From assembly GCA_023614405.1 (NCBI GenBank), contig CM042693.1, positions 339,557,527 to 339,621,526 on the forward strand: a stretch of 64,000 bases of DNA, read 5' to 3'. Made by a program: the position numbers and the translations under genes. This document shows, piece by piece, positions 56,016-64,000 of this stretch (its first letter is position 1; each line of letters opens with the position of its first letter). The notes under the pieces were generated by a model. That model searched no databases and was not told the origin of the DNA. It worked only from the letters and a program-made list of their open reading frames with translations. Source of the stretch: Avena insularis (lineage: Eukaryota > Streptophyta > Magnoliopsida > Poales > Poaceae).

Positions 56016-58918
56016 ATGGTGGATAGCAGTGGTTCAAGTATGATGGAAGAAGATGACGAGTACTTGGACAATTAGGCCGAGTCCTCTCACCACCATGGAT
56101 CAGATTCCGAGTCCTCTGACCACCATGGATCAGATTCTCATGTAGATGGGCACGTCCATCCTGATGATGCATCAGACGAAAATGTGAGTGGCCTTGATTT
56201 TATGTGGTGTACTAGTAATTGCAATAAAGACAACAAAATAAATTTATGTTCATTTTCATTTGTGTTGTGTAGATTGAGTTAGAAGTTGCTAATGAGGAGA
56301 ACGATTCTGAGGTATTGGACAGTGAATACGTGAATAAGGTATGTGCATTATTGTAGGTATATATGTGGATGAAATTAGTTGCATGAAAATATATCTTACT
56401 ATTATTTTCGTATTGAATTGTTCAGTTAATAGTTGGGAGTGATAATAGTTTTGACTACTATGGTGATTCAGACTTGGAGACATGTGATAATGTTGAGGTA
56501 TGTGTTTCATATTTTATGTGATATATATACCCAAGTTGTACCATTGTACTAATAACTTATGTGTTATATGTTATGGATTTGTAGGTGGTTGAGAATGTTT
56601 TTAAAGAGAAAGAATATAAGGGGGAATGTGACAGGGATATTGGGCATCCAGGTGAAGAGCGGGAGAAGTATTGGAAAATAATGGATATGACTTTTATTTC
56701 TGAACCTGCGGCATATTATTTTTATAACAGCTATGCTAAATACCATGGATTCAGCATAAGAAAGGGCAGGTATAAGGAAAACAAAAAGGCATCGCATGAT
56801 ATACGTCAGAGGCAGTTCGTATGCTCCAGGGAAGGGAAACGTAGTAGCAAATACTTGCCTTTAGAAGGCAGAAAATACAAGCCAAGAGCAGAGTCTCGTT
56901 GTGGATGCACAGCGCAACTGGTCGTGAAGCTAGATAAATCTAAAGGTGTTTGGTGTGTTGAAAAGTTTGATGACAAGCAAAATCATATTTTAGCTAGACC
57001 TGATGAGGTGCCTTTTCTTTGGTCTCATAGGAAGATCAAAGATTTTCAAAGAGCAGAGATATTAGCAATGACAGCTAGTGAGATTAGAAAGCATATGATC
57101 ATGAGTTCTTTCATCAGCAAGTATGGTAGATACAATCAAGTTGGATTCACGGGGAAGGATTTGTATAACATGTGTGCCAGAGAGAAAAGGAAGCTACTTT
57201 CAAGCGGCGATGCGTCCACGGCCATCGGCATTATGCAAAGCAGGAAGGAAAAGGACCCTGACTTTTTTTATGATCATCAGCTTGACGATAAGGGACGTTT
57301 GAAATGTCTCTTCTGGTGCGATTCTCAGTCACGTCAGGACTACCAAGATTATGGAGACGTTTTGGTGTTTGACAGCACCTACAAGATGAATCGATACGGT
57401 ATGCCTTTTGTTCCGTTTGTTGGTCTGAACAATCACCGGAAGACTACCGTATTCGGGTGTGCCATCATATCAAACGAGGATACTTATGCTTGGATCCTAA
57501 AAACATTTTTGAAAGCAATGTGTCAGAAGAGGCCACGGTCTATAATCACGGATGCGGATGCTGCGATGATGAGAGCGATACGAAGTGTATTACCAGATGT
57601 GTGGCACCGTATTTGTACATGGCACATTGAAAAGAACATGTGCAAGCACCTAAGTTCCAAATCATTGCCAGAGTTTCGGTCTCTATTATATTACTCTACC
57701 ACGAAGTCCAAGTTTGAGAAAGGATGGCACGCATATGTGAGAAAATGGCAGACAGATAAGACAAAACCATGGCTAAATAGAATGTACAAGAAGAAGCACC
57801 CGTGGGCGGCTGCTTACCTCGCAGATGGATTTTGGCTAGGGATGAAAAGCAACCAACGCAGTGAAAGTCTCAACTCGTCCCTTCATCTTCACCTCGATTA
57901 TGGGATGACGCTTGTGGATTTAATTGTGCACTATGAGAATGTGATTGTACGTATCCGGGAAATAGAGGCGCGACATGACTGCACGGCTTCACAGACTATG
58001 CCTGTGATTGTTACCAAATGACAGCAAATTGAGTTAGCAATGGCCAGCACATTTACCCCAGCTAATTTTTATATCTTGCAGGATGAGCTTCGTAAGATTG
58101 AAGGCATGACGACTGTAGAAAAAAGTGTGGGAATAGAAGATTCGGCAAGGTATCTTGTGGCATGGTCAAATAACCGACGCCATAATTTTTCTATGGACTA
58201 TACACCAAACAATCCAGCACAAAGTATAGATTGCAATTGCCGGAGGATGGTACGTAGAGGCATTCCTTGCAAGCATATTCTGTTTGTGTTGATGGAGCTG
58301 AAATTGGTTGAACTACCAAGGTGTATTGTTCTTGCACGATTTTCAAAAAATACCAGAAGTGGGTTACCTTCGAGGCGCTCGAGCGATCTATTTGGCCAGG
58401 GATTTGCGAGGGCAGAGGAACGAAGTCGGTATTCCGAGCTCAGTGTGATGTCGTCTGAAGCATTACATGTAGCCTGCAATAATCCTGAGTTGTACAAACA
58501 AGTAAAGACCTTGTACCAGGAAATTATATCGAAAAAAATGGCGTACGATGCAGGAGTACGTGGTCCAAGAAATTCCATTAATACTGATGGAGGACCTTCT
58601 GCAAGTGCAACTACTCCAATAGGTGATCCTGCTAAAGTCAACACAAAAGGTGCTCCGAAGGGAAAGAATAAAGGGAAGAGCAATCTTGTGAGTAAAAACG
58701 GTAGACCGCTCGGGTATGATGAGTAAAAGCGGTTAAAGTTGTGTAGCGTTTGCAAAACGCCTGGACACAACAAAAATAGTGTGAAATGCAAACTCTATCA
58801 CAGGTAACCACTATATTTAATTTTGGCATTAATTATTGTAATGTAGTTATTTATGATTTTTGTGTTTGTAAATTGCAGGTATCTTGCAGAAATGTTAGTT
58901 CGACGTGAGCAGCAGTAA
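56016..58918 (+). pseudogene. FAR1/FHY3-related (MULE-derived) gene with three in-frame stops
   Basis: Exons 56016-56183, 56273-56338, 56426-56497, 56585-58803 and 58879-58918 all join in phase with GT-AG introns. The first three encode acidic Asp/Glu/Ser stretches. Exon 4 has a FAR1 DNA-binding domain (YYFYNSYAKYHGFSIRKGR, CTAQLVVKLDKSKGVW), a MULE transposase domain (DVLVFDSTYKMNRYGMPFVP, ITDADAAMMRAI, HRICTWHIEKN), and a SWIM zinc finger (CNCRRMVRRGIPCKHILFV). A CX2CX4HX6C zinc knuckle (CSVCKTPGHNKNSVKC) follows. Stops inside this otherwise clean frame are TAG 56073, TGA 58019 (CGA to TGA fits deamination) and TAA 58724. FRS proteins are nuclear regulators derived from Mutator transposases; this copy is either a decayed host gene or a MULE transposase of the same clade. 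Confidence 0.8.
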
Positions 58919-59640
58919 CATAGTATGCTGACGAGAGGGAGCTCATCATCATGATTATCCGGAAGTGAAAAAGATCATAAATAGTAGTTGAGAATTTTAT
59001 CTTGTTTATGAGAACGTTGTTTGGTTATCTTGATTGGTTATCTGAATAGCGGTCTATAAGGCTTGATTAGGGACATAATAGCAACATGTGGGTATTATTA
59101 TGTTTGTTTATCTTGATTGGTTATCATGAAATTAAGCTGGATTGATGCTGTAATCCGTTTTGAAGAAAACAATGGCTATGTATGAATGGTTGTTGCTAAA
59201 GTTTCCAAAAAAATAATGATGAAAACTTGATGTGCTAAAGTTTCCAAAAAAACAATGATTAAACCTTCTCACTTATTTGGATTCATGATTTTATTAAACA
59301 TTTTGGTCATCCAATTAATGAGAGACTAAGTGTTTATTGGTGCCTTCCTGGAAAAGAAATAACAGATGATTTGTACTGCTTTTCTAGAAGTACGCCCTTA
59401 CTAATTCATTTTTATCTCACATGTAACATTTTTATCTTACAGTAAAATTTGTTTACCTGAATATGGAAACCAGCATATTATTCCACTGAACCCAAACCCT
59501 GCTAGAGATCCAAGCCATCAACAAGATTCTATGGTGTATATGATGGCCCAAGAGATAGTATAAATTTTCCATTTTCTTGCTATAAATTTCAAATATTTGA
59601 ATTGTTGACCTAACTATAAAATTTCCATTTTTCCTTGCAG
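58919..59640. other. 3' flank of the FAR1-related gene
   Basis: AT-rich. The phrase aaagtttccaaaaaaa(t/c)aatgat occurs twice (59196, 59234). A possible intron end, ttccttgcag, precedes the next open stretch at 59641. Confidence 0.4.
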
Positions 59641-60110
59641 CAAAGGGAGAATGTGGAAGTTCCTAGGATGCAACAACCTCTGCCAGATGTAGGAGACTTT
59701 GTGGCTGGTGAAAAGGACTCACTACCAACCACAGCAAATGCAAGACTCACCATAGCACAGATCAGGGGAAGAGCAACAATAACTTCAGTAGCAAGAGAAA
59801 GATCAACACAATCTGCACAAAGCAAGGGGAAGAGGAACAGCTGACAGAGCTAGAGGCGGAGCATCTAGAAAAAAATAAAGGAGCCAAAAGAAAGCATGAT
59901 GAAGGAGAATCCACTTCCACACCTTTAGCTAGAGGAACCAGAGGCATGGGAACAAGAGGAAGAAGGCAACCATACAACACAGGCCCAGGTTCTGCTCATT
60001 ACCTTCTGTTTGGTGATGAGGCAAGAACAATCCCAGACCTAAATGAAGCTCTGCAGGCTGAAGATTTTCCAGGAGAGGTGCAACTCACTCAGAGTGCACC
60101 TGCTGAGTGA
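59641..60110 (+). other. Unassigned exon-like ORF remnant
   Basis: After ttccttgcag the frame reads QRENVEVPRMQQPLPDVGDF, then changes frame near 59830 to EEEQLTELEAEHLEKNKGAK, ARGTRGMGTRGRRQPYNTG and HYLLFGDEARTIPDLNEALQ, ending TGA 60108. Arg/Gly-rich tails of this style occur at the C-terminus of some grass MULE-encoded proteins. It may belong to the element or gene that includes the FAR1-related ORF. Confidence 0.35.
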
Positions 60111-60343
60111 TGTTTTTTCATATTTGAACATTTAGAGGCTTTAATTTATTTTCCTGCATACACTATGTAATAAGTTGGATTATTAAGCAAAGCATGAACT
60201 ACATACACAAACTAGCTACTACATTATGTGTTCTCCATTATTACAACAGTAGATGTCTTCTTCAGAGGTCCAGCAAGTACAAATTAAACTAAGCACAACA
60301 ACAATACATGTCTTCTGCATTATTACAACTAGGCAGAGATAGA

Positions 60344-60670
60344 TCAGTGGTTCCCATATTTCTTCTCCTTTCCCTTTGTAATTTTACTGAAGAAAAACTG
60401 GATTCCCTTCTTCATTTTGCACAAAGTAGATGCAGCTTTGAGCTCTGGAACCACTCTTTCAGGCACCATACTAGGAATCACATATTCATGGTTGATGGTG
60501 TACCTGTTGCTTCCTAGTTGTTTCAGTCCTTCAGCAGCCTCCAGCCTCATCTTCCTGTCCTTCCTCTCTTCCTCTAACATCCTTGTATACACCTGCAACT
60601 CCTTCTCTTTCTTCTCTTCCCTGGAACCAGTAGATCTCCTACGATAGAACTGGGTTTCCTTTCTTTCCAT
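60344..60670 (-). CDS. Hypothetical 108-aa basic coiled-coil-like ORF
   Basis: ATG 60670 (MERKETQFYRRRSTGSREEK) to the stop at 60344. It is rich in Lys, Arg and Glu (QVYTRMLEEERKDRKMRLEA), predicting a helical coil, and ends in a basic tail. No domain was recognised. It is on the opposite strand to the FAR1-related gene and could be a terminal exon of a gene whose other parts lie to the right (60968-61240). Confidence 0.35.
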   Translation of the reverse strand: MERKETQFYRRRSTGSREEKKEKELQVYTRMLEEERKDRKMRLEAAEGLKQLGSNRYTINHEYVIPSMVPERVVPELKAASTLCKMKKGIQFFFSKITKGKEKKYGNH

Positions 60671-60967
60671 GGCTGCAATGTTGTGAGACCTGGGGACAAT
60701 GCTAGAGAAAGATGGGATAAGAAGGAATATAACAGAGAACCTCCTGACAGTGGTAGAGTGAAGACACATATTGCACAGTGCACTTCTTTCAGAGATCACA
60801 AGACAACTCTCAGAGCTCACAAGACAAGTGCACACAAAATTGCACAACTTTCAGAGCTCACAAGACAAGACCATGGAAATATATTTATATTTTATTGGTC
60901 ACTGCATTGTACATGATTCAAAAAGATAGATTCCTACAATTATTAGACAAGGACCCTAGTTCTCATC

Positions 60968-61240
60968 TCACAAAATTGCACAAAAAGAGTACAGAACTAC
61001 AACTACAAACATCAATACAACAGCTATATTCCTAGTTCTCATCTCAGACTTCATTAGTTTCTTCTCAATCTGCAACTTTTCCACTATAGCCTTCAATGCC
61101 AAATTCTCTAATGCTACTCCTCTAAGAATTTTTGTGTTGCTGCATTGTTTCTTGGTGTGAGCACAATCACAATGCACATCGACAGCATTGGTTCTCTCCC
61201 TCGAATCTACACTTATTGCTGATTGCTCTGGTTCAGACAA
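60968..61240 (-). CDS. Hypothetical 90-aa ORF: Cys-containing segment, coil and C-terminal membrane helix
   Basis: Reads MSEPEQSAISVDSRERTNAV, then HCDCAHTKKQCSNTK, a helical stretch (LENLALKAIVEKLQIEKKLM) and a hydrophobic tail (NIAVVLMFVVVVLYSFCAIL) before the stop. The order Cys-rich segment, coil and single C-terminal helix resembles the end of plant GRF-type zinc-finger proteins found near transposons, but the GRF motif itself is not seen here. Confidence 0.35.
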   Translation of the reverse strand: MSEPEQSAISVDSRERTNAVDVHCDCAHTKKQCSNTKILRGVALENLALKAIVEKLQIEKKLMKSEMRTRNIAVVLMFVVVVLYSFCAIL

Positions 61241-61313
61241 ATTCAGAGAAACATCAGTTCAGAGATACAGTACAAAATACAGACAAAATTCAGAGAAATT
61301 TCAATTCTGAAGT

Positions 61314-61740
61314 TCAGACAAAATTAAGGAAATGAAGCTCTGGTCGATTCTGCAGTTTTGCACTCTCGGCGATACTTAATCCCCTAGAACCTCTTGTGAG
61401 GTCTGGAATAACAAGCTCATCAGTTGTTATGTGCCAATTTTCATCAATGTCAACAGAACACCTGATGTATGGTGGAAGACATGCCACTATCATTGGATCT
61501 TTTGTTAACAGAAATTTCAATCCTGCCATTTGATGTATGATATCTAGGAACATTTGAGATACACTATGGGATGGATGCTCGAAAGCACAACCAGTGAGGT
61601 CCAACGTGTGCAGCTTATGAAGCCTCAAGATAGGCACAGGTATGGCAAGGAGATTCTGCCGCAAGTTCAGATATTCCAGATTGAACAAGTAGCCAAGAGA
61701 TTCTAGACAGTCAATGGTAGGACGGCACTGTGAGAGATTC
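61314..61740 (-). pseudogene. LRR fragment of resistance-protein type
   Basis: Minus strand reads CRPTIDCLESLGYLFNLEYL, NLRQNLLAIPVPILRLHKLH and TLDLTGCAF, two to three leucine-rich repeats. Then comes a tail with KFLLTKDPMIVACLPPYIRC and LTRGSRGLSIAESAKLQNRP, ending at 61314. No NB-ARC, kinase or signal sequence is adjacent; upstream (61741-62070) is GC-rich sequence without a matching frame. It is probably a captured or degraded piece of an LRR gene. Confidence 0.5.
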
Positions 61741-62724
61741 CAACGACAAATTGGTTGGTGAACTCACCTTCGATCTCCTCGCCGTGCCATAGTACACCTC
61801 GTTGGTCAAAGCCCACTCCCCGTCGCCGACATGGCTGTTGGATCCTTCGTCTCCGCCTGCCCCGACCAGCGCAAGGCGCTCTGGCCTGCCGCTCACGAAG
61901 GCCCTCGAAGTTGACCCCATCCCCCGCGGCGGCGCGACCACCTGCGACCCAACGGCGGCAAAACCACCAGCACCCCACAGCCGCGAGGAGCCTCCCGCCG
62001 CCACACTCGGGAAAGGTCTCTCTCTGGGATCTCTCGCTTAGGGCGAACGCAATGCTTCAGTCTAGTGCGTAACTTCCAGGTTTGCCAGGGGCTAATTTGC
62101 AAAATGTGCATCCAGCGTGTCAGCCGACGTCGAGTCCAAATCAGCCGTTTTCAGCCAGTTTTCACGTTTTGTATGACGGGTGCACATCACATACAAGTTG
62201 GTGTATGAGTGGACAACGTTTTGAAAGAATTTGTATGAAACTGCACACCCCCTTGACAACTATTTGTATGTGTGGTGCAATTACCTCCGTTTTGGCTTGT
62301 AGCGAATGTTTCTTTAGATGCATTATTTGTATGAGGGCTGTAGGCTCCCGATTCCGGTGCCGTTTGTTCAGACAAACTAGCAAGCATGTGAAGAGATGGA
62401 ACCTTTTGGGGATCAACAGTAGGAATAATATGCAAATATGTATCTTTAGTGTGCAAAATAGATCCACTGGATGGTGATATTGCTTGCTCTGTTGAAACAT
62501 GGACTAATAAACATAAAATATTGAATATGTTCACATCAGGAGTAATAAACACAAAATATTGAATCTGTTCACACTAGGAGTAATAAACACAAAATATTGA
62601 GTATAAACCCAAAATATTCAGTATATTTTACAAGCATGTCATGGTAACATAGGAACAAAAAAACCTGTAGGGTGGGAAATCTTCTACGGGACTAAAACCC
62701 AACCTACAAGCCATAATTCGTTCT
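61741..62724. other. GC-rich block then AT-rich spacer
   Basis: 61750-62050 is GC-rich with frames open on both strands, perhaps a promoter or leader of the LRR fragment. 62071-62724 is AT-rich; aaacacaaaatattga recurs three times near 62550-62610. No gene was assigned. Confidence 0.4.
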
Positions 62725-64000
62725 TCAGGTTTTCATGTGCTTGGCCGCCTCAAGAACCTTGGTTCTGACAGTGCAGATGTTTGAAGGGGACAGAACAACC
62801 TGAGCAACCTTCAGTCTTCTGTTATCATTCACTGTGGACTGCATTGACAAATCTAAGTAAGTACAAATATTTTTGGTACAGCTGGTCGGGTAGTGATAGT
62901 TAAAAGAATATGCAAACCTGCGAAATTTTCCTAGTCATTTTATCGCCATCCCAGTGTTCCATACACTCCAACACAAATAAGCCACATGAATTTCTGGGAC
63001 ACAGGATAAGAACTAATTTTATTTTCCATGATGGATAACATGAAATATACAAGACAAAAAAAAGTAAACTAAACTCACCCATCTCTTTGCCGAGCCAATT
63101 CATAACGTTTTATAGGCCATTTCGATACGTCGGGGTATTGTGATTTTGTAATCATGTTAGTTTGTTTTATGTCATACGCTATTTGATATCTCTGAAAAAT
63201 GCAAAATTTAGTGTAATGTACACAAGTATTAAGGTAGTACATGATAAAGTTAAGAGAATAAATTACCATTGTTTCAATTATTTTCTTTGTTGTAGATAAA
63301 GAGTACAAAGAGTCTAAAACTTGAAATTCTTGTTTTGGTATGTGCATGACTATTGTCGTCCAATGCGCGTCATTTATATTTAGAGGGAAATATACTACAG
63401 AAATTGAAGAATGTAATCAACAAAACACTTTTCAACATACAAATGATGTACGTTCTAATTACCTTATTTCGCAAGAAATATTCATCCATTACTCTTCCAA
63501 TTGATCCACTTTTGGACATAGTGAAATCCATGTTATGCTTTGATTTTTTCGCTTCTTCTAAAGTTGTACCCTTCTTCACAAGGAACGTTGTTCTTAATGC
63601 ACTGAAAAGGTACCGATCATGTCCCAAAGGAAGTGACAAATCTCCAATGTAACTGTCTATTAACTATAACCATAAGAGGAATTAATTTTATCAAAGTGGT
63701 AACATTATTATGTATTAGCATGATATAAAATAATCATAACACAGTACAACCTACACGATCGCTAACCCACTCATGGTCCAACATATCTTTAAGCTTTAAT
63801 GAATTCAACATAATTCCATTTGCATGTTGGTAAACAACCTTTTTACCATTCAATTCATCTTTACATGCATTTTCAACCAATGTCACGGCTGCTTGTATTT
63901 GCTGAGCAGTCAGGACACATGTAACATCATCTTGGTTTACAAATAATCCTACGAAAATGGTAAAAAAAACTCGTTATAACTACATAAAGATGTAAATAGT
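62725..64000 (-). CDS. C48 (Ulp1/SENP-like) cysteine protease gene, 3' exons; 5' part off the window
   Basis: Exons: 63751-63948, 63473-63656, 63267-63394, 63079-63191, 62918-62993, 62725-62838, stop TGA 62725. The catalytic set is visible: DAHWTTIVMH (His codon 63363-63365), FQVLDSLYS (Asp), RQRDG (Gln) and, across an in-phase intron, NSCGLFVLECMEHW (Cys codon 62984-62986). Such proteases cut SUMO or related tags in the nucleus. All junctions fit except 63473 to 63394: AAG|TATATTTCC is out of frame by one base, so either an unseen splice variant or a one-base loss is involved. C48 genes captured by plant Mutator elements are known, so this could be transposon cargo. Confidence 0.65.

Overview
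The window looks like repeat-rich intergenic DNA of a large-genome grass, most likely Triticeae (wheat, barley, Aegilops or rye type). The grounds are several CACTA (En/Spm) families with (tg)tggcgca, ttaacaccggttcg and tagtcccggtt subterminal motifs, Stowaway MITEs with CTCCCTCCGT-like ends and TA duplications, a Tourist MITE, LINE debris, a Helitron, and a Malectin-LRR receptor kinase with plant introns. No database search was possible, so species and family names rest on recognition.

Layout. 1-7333: the 3' part of a plus-strand CACTA element (CACTA-1). It holds a broken second-ORF gene with a C48/Ulp1-like fold, a five-unit array of hairpins, and an RNase H1 N-terminal-like ORF. It is inserted into a minus-strand CACTA (CACTA-2a, 7334-15625). 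15626-19663: a low-copy segment repeated in the same orientation at 52841-55446 (37 kb apart), carrying MITEs and, in one copy only, a LINE-bearing insertion. 19664-20880: LINE and MITE debris. 20881-32786: a second CACTA-2 copy (CACTA-2b) with TNP2-like transposase remnants, an intact 161-codon accessory ORF, a Transposase_24/Ulp1-like ORF, and a private insertion with a TATA box in front of three tandem hairpins. 33831-37635: a non-autonomous Helitron. 37767-43807: a Malectin-LRR receptor-like kinase on the minus strand; 11 of 12 exons join in phase, but one LRR exon carries a +1 frameshift. 44151-44694: a foldback element. 44943-46416: a complete non-autonomous CACTA with a perfect 3-bp target duplication. 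46875-47206: a Tourist MITE. 49085-52382: the 3' part of a fourth CACTA. 56016-58918: a FAR1/FHY3-related gene with three in-frame stop codons. 59641-61740: small unassigned ORFs and an LRR fragment. 62725-64000: the 3' exons of a C48 (Ulp1-like) gene on the minus strand, running off the window.

Functionally the window is dominated by transposons. The CACTA elements share one plan: a TNP2-like transposase, then a second transcription unit ending in a Ulp1-like domain. All are decayed except the 161-codon ORF. The only host-type genes are the receptor kinase, the FAR1-related gene and the terminal C48 gene, and all three show lesions or doubtful junctions. The least explained signals are the two tandem hairpin arrays (5409-6402 and 29173-29573). 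In the first, arm changes between units are matched on the opposite arm, which suggests selection for RNA structure or templated correction of palindromes.
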